A model generated the notes under the pieces. The model did not search any database. It worked only from the letters and a program-made list of their open reading frames with translations, and was not told the origin of the DNA. Positions 28,579 to 37,740 of a stretch of 64,000 nucleotides of DNA are shown here, piece by piece. The stretch is taken from contig NZ_CALNWY010000018.1 in the NCBI RefSeq assembly GCF_940807255.1, positions 1 through 64,000 of the forward strand, read 5' to 3'. Both the position numbers and the translations under genes were made by a program. How positions within the stretch are numbered: the stretch's first letter is position 1; every line of letters starts with the position of its first letter. This DNA comes from Mixta sp. Marseille-Q2659 (GTDB taxonomy: Bacteria; Pseudomonadota; Gammaproteobacteria; Enterobacterales; Enterobacteriaceae).

Positions 28579-28627
28579 CTCCGCTTATGATTCTCTCTTT
28601 ACAGGCAAGGAACAGGAGAGTAAGGAT

Positions 28628-30781
28628 ATGCGGTTATCGATGTTATTTTTCGCCGTGGGCCTGGCCCTGAGCGCCTCTGCTCAGGCCGCCGATGCCACGG
28701 CAAATCACGATCGGGAGAAAACCATGTCCGGCGAACAGCAAAATCCCTTTAGCCAACCCAGTACGTTACCGTTTCAGGCGCCGCCTTTTGATCGCATAAA
28801 AGAGAGCGATTATCTGCCCGCGATTGAAGCAGGGATTGCGGAAAAACAGCAGGAGGTGGCGCGTATTGCTAACAGCGCCGACGCGCCGACGTTTGAAAAC
28901 ACTTACGTGGCGCTGGAGAAAAGCGGCCAGACGCTTAAGCGCGTCCTCAATGTATTTGGCGCAATGACCTCAGCCAATACCAACGATACGCTGCAAAAAA
29001 TTGATGAAGAAACCGCGCCCAAACTGGCGGCGCTCGATGATGAAATTCACCTTAACAGCAAACTTTTTGCCCGCCTCGACAGCGTTTATCAACAGCGCGA
29101 TAAGCTTCAGCTGGATGCCGAATCGCAACGGCTAATCGAGGTGACCTGGCAATCCTTCCAGCTGGCGGGCGCCAGCCTGAACGACCAGCAAAAAAATGAG
29201 CTGAAGGCGCTGAATCAGGAAGCGGCCACGCTCAGCACCCAGTTCACCAATCGCCTGCTGGCGGCCACCAAAGCGGGTGGCCTGCTGGTAAAAGGTAAGG
29301 CGGCGCTGGCCGGTCTGAGCGAGGGCGAAATCGCCGCCGCCGCCGAAGCGGCAGAGGCGCGCGGCCTGAAAAACCAGTTTTTGCTGGCGCTGCAGAACAC
29401 TACCCAGCAGCCGGAACTGCAAAGCCTGTCAGATCGCGCGACGCGTGAAGCCTTATTTAACGCCTCCTGGAACCGGGCGGAAAAGGGCGATGACAACGAC
29501 ACGCGCCAGCTGATTGCGCGACTGGCGGCGGTACGTGCGCAGCAGGCGAAACTGCTGGGCTTCGACAGCTACGCCGCCTGGAAACTCCAGGATCAGATGG
29601 CGAAAACGCCGCAGGCGGCACTGGATTTTATGCGTAATATCGTTCCGGCCGCGACGGCGCGCGCGCAACGCGAAGCGGCAGATATTCAGGCGGTTATTGA
29701 TCAGCAGAAGGGCGACTTCAAGCTGGCGCCCTGGGACTGGAGCTTTTATGCCGAGCAGGTGCGTCGGGCAAAATACGATCTTGATGAGTCACAAATCCGT
29801 CCGTACTTTGAGCTGAACAATGTGCTGGAAAATGGCGTGTTCTACGCGGCCAATCAGCTCTACGGCCTGACCTTTAAACAGCGCAAGGATCTGCCGGTTT
29901 ATCAGCCGGACGTGCGCGTTTATGAAGTGTTTGATAAAGACGGCAGCTCGCTGGCGCTGTTCTATACCGACTTCTTTAAGCGCGACAACAAAGGCGGCGG
30001 TGCCTGGATGAGCAATTTTGTCGATCAGTCAAAACTGCTGGGCACCAAACCGGTGATTTACAACGTTGCTAACTTCAGCAAACCGGCAGCGGGTCAGCCT
30101 GCGCTACTGTCGTGGGATGATGTGATTACCATGTTCCACGAATTCGGCCATGCGCTGCACTGCATGTTTGCCGATCAGCAGTATCCGAGCCTTTCCGGCA
30201 CCGAAACCCCGCGTGATTTTGTCGAGTTTCCGTCGCAGTTTAATGAACACTGGGCCAGTGATGACAAGGTGTTTAAACATTTTGCCCGTCACTACCAGAG
30301 CGGCGAACCGATGCCGCAGGCGTTACACGATAAAATCCTTAAGGCGGACAAGTTTAACAAAGGTTACGATATGACCGAGCTGCTGGCGGCGGCGCTGCTG
30401 GATATGCACTGGCACAGCATCAGCGCCGGTCAGCCGCAGCCGGATGTCGATCGGTTCGAGCAGGAGGCGCTGGCGCAGGATAAGGTCAATCTGCCGGAAG
30501 TGCCGCCGCGCTATCGTTCCAGCTATTTCCAGCATATCTGGGGTAACGGCTACGCCGCCGGCTATTATGCCTATCTCTGGACGGAGATGCTGGCGGATGA
30601 CGGTTTCGAATGGTTTAAAGAGCATGGCGGGCTGACGCGTGAGAACGGCCAGCGCTTCCGGGATATGATTCTGTCGCGCGGTAACAGCAGCGATCTGAAA
30701 CAGCTTTACCACGACTGGCGCGGCCACGATCCTGAAATAGAACCGATGTTGATTAACCGCGGCCTGAAAGAAGTCCCCTAA
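28628..30781 (+). CDS. dcp: Dipeptidyl carboxypeptidase (M3 metallopeptidase), secreted form
   Basis: Zinc peptidase releasing dipeptides from peptide C termini. 717 residues; the zinc site is HEFGHALH with the third ligand further on in the ETPRDFVEFPSQ region. Unlike E. coli Dcp, which begins directly with the catalytic domain, this one carries a clear signal peptide (MRLSMLFFAVGLALSASAQA, cleavage after AQA) and about 30 extra residues before the conserved NPFxxPSTLPFQAPPFD start, so it should be periplasmic. Start at 28628 follows GGAGAGTAAGGAT. Confidence 0.93.
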   Translation: MRLSMLFFAVGLALSASAQAADATANHDREKTMSGEQQNPFSQPSTLPFQAPPFDRIKESDYLPAIEAGIAEKQQEVARIANSADAPTFENTYVALEKSGQTLKRVLNVFGAMTSANTNDTLQKIDEETAPKLAALDDEIHLNSKLFARLDSVYQQRDKLQLDAESQRLIEVTWQSFQLAGASLNDQQKNELKALNQEAATLSTQFTNRLLAATKAGGLLVKGKAALAGLSEGEIAAAAEAAEARGLKNQFLLALQNTTQQPELQSLSDRATREALFNASWNRAEKGDDNDTRQLIARLAAVRAQQAKLLGFDSYAAWKLQDQMAKTPQAALDFMRNIVPAATARAQREAADIQAVIDQQKGDFKLAPWDWSFYAEQVRRAKYDLDESQIRPYFELNNVLENGVFYAANQLYGLTFKQRKDLPVYQPDVRVYEVFDKDGSSLALFYTDFFKRDNKGGGAWMSNFVDQSKLLGTKPVIYNVANFSKPAAGQPALLSWDDVITMFHEFGHALHCMFADQQYPSLSGTETPRDFVEFPSQFNEHWASDDKVFKHFARHYQSGEPMPQALHDKILKADKFNKGYDMTELLAAALLDMHWHSISAGQPQPDVDRFEQEALAQDKVNLPEVPPRYRSSYFQHIWGNGYAAGYYAYLWTEMLADDGFEWFKEHGGLTRENGQRFRDMILSRGNSSDLKQLYHDWRGHDPEIEPMLINRGLKEVP

Positions 30782-30804
30782 GGTTTCACCGCACACAATA
30801 AGAA

Positions 30805-30830
30805 CAAAAAGGGCAGCAATGCCCTTTTTT
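30805..30830. terminator. dcp intrinsic terminator
   Basis: AAAAAGGGCA/TGCCCTTTTTT stem with a GCAA tetraloop, 24 bases past the dcp stop and directly before the beta-lactamase ribosome site. Confidence 0.85.
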
Positions 30831-30854
30831 ACAGCTGTTAAAAAGGACGTTGCA

Positions 30855-31721
30855 ATGCATAAAAGCTGTTTATGGCGCTGTTCGCTGCTGGCTGGATTAC
30901 TTTCGCTTTGGTCAGCCGGCGCACTGGCTGATGACGCCTCGCTCACTCAAAAACTGGCCGAACTGGAGAAAGCCAACGGCGGGCGGCTGGGCGTTGCCTG
31001 GATTGATGGCGATCAGCGTTACGGCTATCGCGCCAGTGAACGTTTTCCAATGACCAGCACCTTTAAAGCGCTGGCGGTGGCGGCCATTCTGGATAAAAGC
31101 ATTGGCCAGCCCGATCTGCTGGAAAAAAAGGTCATGATTAAAAACGGCGATCGCGTGCCATGGACGCCGGTAACCGGTAATTATATTGGTAAAGCGATGA
31201 CCATCGCGGCCCTGTGCGCGGCGGCTATCGAGTACAGCGATAACCTTGCAGCTAACTATTTGCTTGATCAACTGGGTGGGCCGCGAGGCGTTACCGTTTT
31301 TGCGCGCCAGCTGGGCGATCCCCTTACACGGCTTGATCGTGTCGAACCGGCGCTGAACAGTGCGAGGCCAGGGGATATCCGCGATACCAGCACGCCCGCC
31401 GCAATGGCGGCCAACTTAAATAAGCTGGTGCTGGGCGATGCGTTACCGCCGCCGCAGCGTCAACTGCTGATCCGCTGGCTGAAGCAAAACACCACCGGCA
31501 ATGAGAGCATTCGTGCCGGTGTGCCAGCTGACTGGACGGTGGGCGATAAAACCGGCGCCGGTGATTACGGCAGTACCAACGATCTGGCGGTGATCTGGCC
31601 CGCGCAGGGAAAACCTAAAATCCTGGCGATCTACTATACCCAGCAGCAACAGAAAGCGGCCAACAACAAAGCGGTGCTGGCAGCAGCAACCCGCGCCGTT
31701 ATCAGTGAGCTTCAACCATAA
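30855..31721 (+). CDS. bla: Class A beta-lactamase
   Basis: Periplasmic serine beta-lactamase, 288 residues with a signal peptide ending near GALA-DDA. All four class A boxes are present: STFK with the nucleophile Ser, YSDN, the general-base Glu in EPALN of the omega loop, and DKTGAG. Start at 30855 is preceded by AAAAGGACG. It sits alone between dcp and hpxO, without an AmpR/LysR partner, transposase or integron elements, so it looks like a resident chromosomal gene. Spectrum cannot be read from sequence; RAHN/ERP-type chromosomal enzymes are plausible relatives. Confidence 0.93.
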   Translation: MHKSCLWRCSLLAGLLSLWSAGALADDASLTQKLAELEKANGGRLGVAWIDGDQRYGYRASERFPMTSTFKALAVAAILDKSIGQPDLLEKKVMIKNGDRVPWTPVTGNYIGKAMTIAALCAAAIEYSDNLAANYLLDQLGGPRGVTVFARQLGDPLTRLDRVEPALNSARPGDIRDTSTPAAMAANLNKLVLGDALPPPQRQLLIRWLKQNTTGNESIRAGVPADWTVGDKTGAGDYGSTNDLAVIWPAQGKPKILAIYYTQQQQKAANNKAVLAAATRAVISELQP

Positions 31722-31749
31722 GTTGCCCGTAACAGCGCTAAATTTCCGG

Positions 31750-31870
31750 TGAACCTGAGTTATAGGCAAACAGGCGAATCTGGCTTATCCGTTACCGTGA
31801 ATCTGGGCCTTGCGTTTACAGGCGAACCAGGGCTCCATAACAAAAGCCGGGCGCTTTACCCGGTCTTGTT
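31750..31870. repeat. Imperfect 47-bp repeat and hairpin after bla
   Basis: Two degenerate copies begin at about 31750 (GTGAACCTGAG) and 31797 (GTGAATCTGGG), each with ACAGGCGAA about 20 bases on. The stretch ends in a hairpin, 31839-31870, pairing CCGGG with CCCGG and outer AACAA with TTGTT, which may terminate bla or hpxO. Confidence 0.4.
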
Positions 31871-31913
31871 AAGCATATTTCCGTCGCGACGTTCGTTTTA
31901 CCGCCGCGATGCT

Positions 31914-33071
31914 TTACCCCAGCGGGCCGCCGAGAATGGTTTCGCACATGCCGTTCAGGATACGCTCGCCGGTTTCCTGTTTTAGCTCTTCATACCAGGC
32001 CTGAGTAATGGCTGGCGCTTTGCCATGGGTAACCTCACAGCGCTTGCGCGCTTTCAGCACCAGATCCCTGACCCGATCCGCGCGACGCGCCTCATAACGC
32101 TGCAGCGCATCTTCAATGCCCAATGAATGCGACTGCAGGGTTAACGCCAGCACCACCGCATCTTCCATCGCTGCACAGCCGCCCTGACCAATATCCGGCG
32201 TGGTGCTGTGTCCGGCATCGCCCAGTAGCGCTACGCGACCTTTAACCAGCTGCGAAAAAGGATCGATATCATGGATTTCAATGCGGTTGGTGGTGTCAGG
32301 ATTAATGGCAGCGATCAGCTTCTGCACCGGCGCGGCCCAGCCGCTGAAATAGCGGGTTAAGTCCGCTTTGACGCTGCTGCGATCTTCGGCCAGCCCTTTA
32401 GCTAACGGCACATCGAAGAAGAAATAGAAGCGGTTGCCGCTGACCGGCATCAATGAAACGCGTTTGCCTTCGCCGACAAAGGTCGTCCACTGATCGGCGG
32501 GCGCAATGCTTTCATCGATGGTGACCAGGCCATTCCAGTTAACGTAACCCGCATAACGGCGTTCAGCCTGCTGGCCGGTTACATAAGAACGTATTACAGA
32601 GTGAGTGCCATCAGCGGCGATCAGAAAGTCGCCGCGCGCTTCGCTGCCATCGTCAAACCAGGCGGTCACGCCCGCGGCGTCCTGTTCAACATGGCTGACG
32701 CGCTTGCCGAAGTTTACGCGCTGCGTACCGTACTGATTAAGCAGCATCGCCTGTAAATCGGCACGCGCGACCGGATAAGGGCGCTCGCCGACATTCTCCA
32801 CCAGCGGTGCCATTGAAAAGCGGGTCAGGGGCTGGCCGTGTTGAAAATCGTGATAGGCCATAAACGCCATATTGCCGCCCAGCGCCTGAAGCTCTGTTTT
32901 CAGGCCCAGAAAGTTCAGGCATTTGACGCCGTTGGGCCAGACAGAGATCGCCGCGCCAACCGGACGCAGGGTTTTTACCGCCTCATAGACTTCGGTCTGA
33001 TAGCCAAACTTTTCCAGCGCCAGCGCTGCGCACATACCGCCGATTCCGCCACCGATTACGATCGCTTTCAT
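31914..33071 (-). CDS. hpxO: FAD-dependent urate hydroxylase
   Basis: Flavoprotein monooxygenase converting urate to 5-hydroxyisourate using NADH and oxygen, the HpxO route of Klebsiella. 385 residues, nearly the Klebsiella length, with closely matching stretches: VIGGGIGGMCAAL (FAD), YVNWNGLV, DQWTTFVGEGKRVSLMPVS, GDAGHSTTPDIGQGGCA. Start at 33071 follows AAGGAG. It takes up the product of the xdh operon 3.3 kb away, but is on the opposite strand and separated from it by dcp and bla. No allantoin genes are in the window. Confidence 0.9.
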   Translation of the reverse strand: MKAIVIGGGIGGMCAALALEKFGYQTEVYEAVKTLRPVGAAISVWPNGVKCLNFLGLKTELQALGGNMAFMAYHDFQHGQPLTRFSMAPLVENVGERPYPVARADLQAMLLNQYGTQRVNFGKRVSHVEQDAAGVTAWFDDGSEARGDFLIAADGTHSVIRSYVTGQQAERRYAGYVNWNGLVTIDESIAPADQWTTFVGEGKRVSLMPVSGNRFYFFFDVPLAKGLAEDRSSVKADLTRYFSGWAAPVQKLIAAINPDTTNRIEIHDIDPFSQLVKGRVALLGDAGHSTTPDIGQGGCAAMEDAVVLALTLQSHSLGIEDALQRYEARRADRVRDLVLKARKRCEVTHGKAPAITQAWYEELKQETGERILNGMCETILGGPLG

Positions 33072-33102
33072 TGCCGTCTCCTTGCTGTTGATAACAGGAG
33101 GT

Positions 33103-33226
33103 TGCAACTTTCGTACCAGCTATAAAGGCGCAAAACCACCGCTTTTAGCGCTGCGGCTGCGCCTTTACAGGGCAAGGGGCGTTAAAAAGGCATCGTCAGA
33201 GTGCAAACTGCAACTTTCGTTTCAGC
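33103..33226. repeat. Two direct repeats flanking the hpxO promoter
   Basis: TGCAACTTTCGTNNCAGC occurs at 33103-33120 and 33209-33226, 106 bases apart, both between glsB and the hpxO start. Position suggests operators of an unknown regulator. Confidence 0.45.
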
Positions 33227-33227
33227 A

Positions 33228-34151
33228 TTAAAATATCGAGCAGCCGAGACGTTCGGAGAGCAATTCCAGCGCCGCGATGCCCGCCAGCGAATTGCCAGAG
33301 GCATCGAGACCCGGCGACCAGACGGCAATCGACATCTCGCCGGGAATGATAGCGATAATACCGCCGCCAACACCCGATTTCGCTGGCATGCCGACGCGCC
33401 AGGCAAATTCACCGGCGCCGTCATACATGCCGCTGGTGATCAGCAGAGCGTTGATCTGCCTCGTCTGGCGCACCGACAGTATCGGTTCCGCCTCGCCAAA
33501 AGGTTTGCCCTGATTCGCCAGGTAGAAGAAACAGCGCGCCAGTTCAAGGCAGCTCATTGAGAGCGAGCAGTAGTGGAAGTAGGTTTGCAGCACGCTCTGT
33601 ACATCGTTCTCAAAGTTGCCGAAGGATTTCATCAGCCAGGCAATAGCGGCATTACGCGCAGAGTGATCGAACTCGGAACGGGCAACATAGCGGTCATAAT
33701 TCACCGTCGGCTCGCCGCACAGCTGACGCACCACTTCCAGCATACGCTGACGCGGCGCGGTCAGGCGGGTTTCCAGCATATCGCAGATCACCAGCGCGCC
33801 CGCGTTAATAAAAGGATTACGCGGCTTACCGCGCTCGATCTCCAGCTGCACCAGCGAATTAAACGGCTGGCCGGACGGCTCTTTCCCCACGCGCTGCCAG
33901 ATCTCCTGCTCCTGATAACGCGTTTGCGCCAGCGTCAGGGAAAGCACTTTGGAAATAGACTGAATAGAGAAGCGAACGTCGGCGTCGCCCGCCTGGAACA
34001 TGCTGCCGTCATGGGTAAGAACCGCGATGCCCAGCCCGTCAGGAGAGACCTGCGCCAGCGCCGGAATATAGTCGGCCACCTTTCCCTGTCGGGTTAGTGG
34101 ACGCACCTGATGCAGGATCGCTTCCAGTAAGGCATTACTGAGTTCAGCCAC
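33228..34151 (-). CDS. glsB: Glutaminase B
   Basis: Serine-dependent glutaminase (YneH/GlsB) hydrolysing glutamine to glutamate and ammonia. The catalytic S-x-x-K is in [39 protein letters not shown] and KSGVGGGI are also nearly identical to E. coli. A GTG start at 34151 ([15 protein letters not shown]) with GGAGA upstream gives 307 residues, the family length; the frame is open to 34283 but the extra 44 residues have no counterpart. Confidence 0.9.
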   Translation of the reverse strand: MAELSNALLEAILHQVRPLTRQGKVADYIPALAQVSPDGLGIAVLTHDGSMFQAGDADVRFSIQSISKVLSLTLAQTRYQEQEIWQRVGKEPSGQPFNSLVQLEIERGKPRNPFINAGALVICDMLETRLTAPRQRMLEVVRQLCGEPTVNYDRYVARSEFDHSARNAAIAWLMKSFGNFENDVQSVLQTYFHYCSLSMSCLELARCFFYLANQGKPFGEAEPILSVRQTRQINALLITSGMYDGAGEFAWRVGMPAKSGVGGGIIAIIPGEMSIAVWSPGLDASGNSLAGIAALELLSERLGCSIF

Positions 34152-34286
34152 GACGATATTCTCCGTTATGTTAGATGGCGCAGCATGATCGGAGGTTGCA
34201 GGCGCGTCGTCAACGGCTGAAGAGAAAAAGAGGGCACAGTTACTGGAAACAGCGAAGAACCGCCAGCGCCAGGCTGGCGGCAAGGA

Positions 34287-35354
34287 TCAGGATGGGATAA
34301 TACGGTTGGCTTTCAGCTTATCGAACAGCGAGAAGAACGCATCACGGGTGGCGCGATAGCCGGTAAAGCCCGCTTTGCGGCTCTTGCTGATATCAGTAAA
34401 CACTTCCATCGGGCGACCCAGATCGGCATCGGTATGCCACCAGGAGGCGAGGCGATTAACGTCCGCTTCACGTAGCTGGTATTTTTGCGCAATCTGTTGC
34501 CAGTCGTGATCGACGCCCACCATCCGGTGTTCCAGCGGCTGCATCTCGCCGGGGAAAGGCGCAGCCTCAATACCAAAGTAATCGGCGATCTGCTGCCACA
34601 TCCATTTCCAGCGGAAAACGTCGCCGTTTACCACGTTAAAATCTTCATTTTTCGCTGACGGCGACGTCGCCGCCCATTCCAGCTGCTCGGCAAGCAGCCC
34701 GGCATCGGTCATATCGGTCACGCCGTTCCACTGCGCTTCTGAGCCAGGGAAGATAAAGGGACGACCGGTCTCTTTACACAAGGTCGCGTAGACTGCCAGC
34801 GTCTGGCCCATGTTCATGGCGTTGCCCAGCGCATAGCCGATAACGGTGTGCGGACGATGCACGCTCCAGGTACAGCCATATTTTTTCGCGGCGGCAAAAA
34901 GTTCATCTTCCTGCGCGTAGTAAAAGTTATCGACCGGCTGACGGCCTTGCTCCTCGCGGAACGGCGTCATCGGCACACTGCCTTTACCATAAGCATCAAA
35001 CGGGCCGAGATAGTGTTTCAGGCCAGTCACCAGCGCGACGTGGCTGCCCTGCAGACGTTCGCCCAGCGCTTCCAGCACGTTACGGACCATCGCGCCGTTA
35101 ACCCGAATATTCTCTTTTTCATTGGTCTGGCGTGACCAGACGCTAAAGAAAACGCTGTCGAAGCGCAGGCCGTCCAGCGCGGTGTTTACCGACTCCGGCG
35201 AGGTTAAATCAGCGGTCAGTGAGTGACAGCCCTGCGGCACCGGCGCGCGTCCACGAGAAAGGCCGTAAACGTCCCAGCCGTCCGCCTGTAATTTTTCTGC
35301 CAGCGCGCTGCCTACCACGCCGCTGACGCCTACGATTAATGCTTTTTTACTCAT
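34287..35354 (-). CDS. NAD(P)-dependent reductase, PRISE-type SDR
   Basis: 355-residue extended SDR. The cofactor loop is GVSGVVGSAL, and the catalytic motif is NFYYAQED instead of YxxxK, which marks the PRISE group (progesterone 5-beta-reductase / iridoid-synthase-like enone reductases). Start at 35354 follows GGAGGCG. Divergent from a LysR gene, which may control it. The physiological enone substrate is unknown. Confidence 0.82.
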   Translation of the reverse strand: MSKKALIVGVSGVVGSALAEKLQADGWDVYGLSRGRAPVPQGCHSLTADLTSPESVNTALDGLRFDSVFFSVWSRQTNEKENIRVNGAMVRNVLEALGERLQGSHVALVTGLKHYLGPFDAYGKGSVPMTPFREEQGRQPVDNFYYAQEDELFAAAKKYGCTWSVHRPHTVIGYALGNAMNMGQTLAVYATLCKETGRPFIFPGSEAQWNGVTDMTDAGLLAEQLEWAATSPSAKNEDFNVVNGDVFRWKWMWQQIADYFGIEAAPFPGEMQPLEHRMVGVDHDWQQIAQKYQLREADVNRLASWWHTDADLGRPMEVFTDISKSRKAGFTGYRATRDAFFSLFDKLKANRIIPS

Positions 35355-35450
35355 TACGCCTCCTGTAACAGATACTAATAAGCATAGTGCGGAATTAAAT
35401 TCATATCTGAGGTATAAATTCACAGCATTTCGGAACAGGATTCATAAATC

Positions 35451-36356
35451 ATGATCGGCAATGATTTGCTGAAGGGAATTATGCCCTTTGTCGCAACGGT
35501 GGAGGCGGGTAGTTTCAGCGCGGCCGCCGAACGGCTGAATCTGACCAGTTCGGCGATCAGTAAAAGTATAGCGAAACTGGAGCAGCGACTGGGTTCGCAA
35601 CTGTTTGAGCGCACGACGCGCAGTCTGCGTTTGACCGATGCCGGAGAAGCCTATTACCAGACCTGTCAACGCGTCGTGAATGAGCTGAGCGAGGCGGAAA
35701 CGGTACTGGCGGCGCAGCGTAGCCATGCGGTGGGACGTCTGCGCGTGGCAGTGCCGATGACTTTTGGCCGCACACACGTGATGCCGCTGATTAACGCCTT
35801 TTGCCATGACAATCCCGATCTGCGAATCAATATGACCTTTGCCGATCGCTTTGTGGATCTGTTTGAGGAAAATATTGATATTGCGGTACGTATCGGCGGC
35901 CCGGCGGATTATCCCGCCTCGCTGGGGATGCGCTATCTCGGCAATGAGCAGTTAGTGTTTTGCGCCGCGCCAGATTATCTGCAGCGCTACGGCACGCCGC
36001 AGCATCTGGATGAGCTGGAACAGCATCGGGCGATTGCCTATGAACGCGTTGATGGCACCAACACGCCGTGGCGCTTTATCGCAGCCGACGGCCGCATTGC
36101 CAGCCGAACGATTAATCATGCGATGGCTATGGGCGACAGTGAAGCGCAGCTGAGCGCGGTCAGCGCCGGGTTGGGGATCGCGCAGATGGCAACCTGGTTG
36201 ATCCGCGACGCCGAGCAGGCGGGCAGGGTAAAGATTATTCTGCCGCAGCTGATACTGGATGGGCTGCCGCTTTACCTGGTGTGGCCGCGCAAAAAGCAAC
36301 TGCTGCCGAAGGTGGATGCTTTACTGCACGCGCTGCAGCACTTATCGATTCGCTAA
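35451..36356 (+). CDS. LysR-family regulator
   Basis: 301-residue LTTR: helix-turn-helix in GSFSAAAERLNLTSSAISKSI, effector domain from about residue 90. Belongs to the CrgA/DmlR-like subgroup by its N terminus. Divergent from the PRISE-type reductase across 96 bases, its most likely target. The 3' end overlaps the exporter gene on the other strand by four bases. Confidence 0.88.
   Translation: MIGNDLLKGIMPFVATVEAGSFSAAAERLNLTSSAISKSIAKLEQRLGSQLFERTTRSLRLTDAGEAYYQTCQRVVNELSEAETVLAAQRSHAVGRLRVAVPMTFGRTHVMPLINAFCHDNPDLRINMTFADRFVDLFEENIDIAVRIGGPADYPASLGMRYLGNEQLVFCAAPDYLQRYGTPQHLDELEQHRAIAYERVDGTNTPWRFIAADGRIASRTINHAMAMGDSEAQLSAVSAGLGIAQMATWLIRDAEQAGRVKIILPQLILDGLPLYLVWPRKKQLLPKVDALLHALQHLSIR
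36221..36228 (+). other. KOPS octamer pointing to dif
   Basis: GGGCAGGG on the plus strand, matching the FtsK-orienting GGGNAGGG and pointing right, toward dif 6.3 kb away. It is within the LysR coding sequence. Confidence 0.7.
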
Positions 36357-37525
36357 CAGCCGGCAGCAATAAAGTCACCGTTAGGGCTTACCGGCACCAC
36401 CGACAGAAACAGAATCAATGCAAATAACAGTAGCAGCAGGCCGCCGGTAATACGTATCAGCGCAATAATGCCCTCGGTTCTGGCGGGTGACTCACGTAGC
36501 CAGATGGCGGTAACGGTATTCCGCAGGCGGCTGACCGCAATGGAGAGCAGCAGCAGGGAAAGCCCGGTGCCCAGCGCCATGGTCATGACGGCCAGCATGC
36601 CCCATTTCACAATGCCGATCGCGTTAGAGAACAGCAAAACAGTAATGGCGCCGCTACAGGGACGCAGGCCAATGGCGATAATCACGCTTAGCAGCTCTTT
36701 CCGGCTAGTGGGCGACACCAGCGGAATATGATGATGTCCGCAACCGCAGTGATCCTGCGCGTGCTGATGATAAGCGACGGAGCCAGCCTGCGCCGAAACG
36801 GCGCGCAGCGGCGAGGCGGACGCCAGCGTCGCGTAATTAATGGTATCGGCTTTCGCACGATGCGAGGTATCGGCTTCTGCACGATGCGAGGTATCGGCTT
36901 CTGCACGATGCGAGGTATCGGCTTCTGCACGATGCGAGGTATCGGCTTCTGCACGATGCGAGGTATCGGCTTCTGCATGATGCCTGGTTTGGATTGGGCC
37001 TGGTTGTGTTTGTGGCCGGAGGTGACGCAGCCCGCGCAGCAGCATCCAGCCGCCAAAGGCAGCGATCAGCAATGCGCTGACTTTTTCCATGTACCAGCGG
37101 CCCAGGCTGAGATCGCCGGCCGCCAGGTTAAAGCCCACCGCCAGAATAAAGACAAACAGAATGGCGCTTAGCCCCTGTAACAGGCTGCCGGCCAGCGGAA
37201 CCGCACGCAGCGCGGGCGGCGAGTTCTGCTGTTGCGTACTCAGCCAGGTGGTGACCACAAACTTGCCGTGGCCTGGGCCAACCGCGTGCAGCACGCCGTA
37301 GATAAAGGTAAAAAACAGCAGCCACAGCCCGCCGCTGTATTGCCCGTTGTTGATTTGCAGCAGATGCAGCACCAGGTAGCGATGCAGCGTGATCTGCGTC
37401 GCCAGGCTCCAGGCAAGAAACTCGCTCCAGTGCCACCAACAGAAAGCAGCCAGCAACGCAAAAAGCGTGGCGAGAGCGCCAAGGCGTAATCTGTTGGAAG
37501 AAAAGGAAAGGGCGTAAGTAGACAT
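36353..37525 (-). CDS. Nickel/cobalt exporter, RcnA-like, with repeat-expanded loop
   Basis: 390-residue inner-membrane protein of the NiCoT/RcnA superfamily: HAVGPGHGKFVVTTWL in the first conserved helix and GLRPCSGAITVLLFSNAIG in the second half. Between them the cytoplasmic loop has six copies of an octapeptide (SHRAEADT and variants), encoded by a 24-bp tandem repeat, followed by HQHAQDHCGCGHHHI, a His/Cys cluster likely to bind metal. No rcnR repressor is adjacent. Export of Ni/Co is inferred from family; import cannot be excluded. Confidence 0.82.
   Translation of the reverse strand: MSTYALSFSSNRLRLGALATLFALLAAFCWWHWSEFLAWSLATQITLHRYLVLHLLQINNGQYSGGLWLLFFTFIYGVLHAVGPGHGKFVVTTWLSTQQQNSPPALRAVPLAGSLLQGLSAILFVFILAVGFNLAAGDLSLGRWYMEKVSALLIAAFGGWMLLRGLRHLRPQTQPGPIQTRHHAEADTSHRAEADTSHRAEADTSHRAEADTSHRAEADTSHRAKADTINYATLASASPLRAVSAQAGSVAYHQHAQDHCGCGHHHIPLVSPTSRKELLSVIIAIGLRPCSGAITVLLFSNAIGIVKWGMLAVMTMALGTGLSLLLLSIAVSRLRNTVTAIWLRESPARTEGIIALIRITGGLLLLLFALILFLSVVPVSPNGDFIAAGC
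36842..36985 (-). repeat. 24-bp tandem repeat, six copies, in frame
   Basis: Units begin at 36842, 36866, 36890, 36914, 36938 and 36962. The middle four are identical; the outer two carry a few substitutions. Twenty-four bases keep the frame, so copy-number change would alter only loop length. There are no spacers, so this is not a CRISPR array. Confidence 0.95.
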
Positions 37526-37740
37526 AAGCGTTCCGCTTCAGAAAAATCTGTCTTTATTATACAGGCTGAGCAGCAGAGGATACCCATAAATCATAGCGAG
37601 CAGCACGCAAAAAAGCGCAATGACGACCCCCGATGTTTAAATTGTTAATTTGTAAAAGTTTCTATATCACTGCATCAACACAAAGATAAACAGGCTGAGC
37701 GGTCAGCTGTACGCCGAAGCAGCACTATTATCGGTGCGCG

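Noticed and set aside
36842-36985. CRISPR array
   Set aside because: The 24-bp units are contiguous, without spacers, and lie in frame inside a transporter gene.
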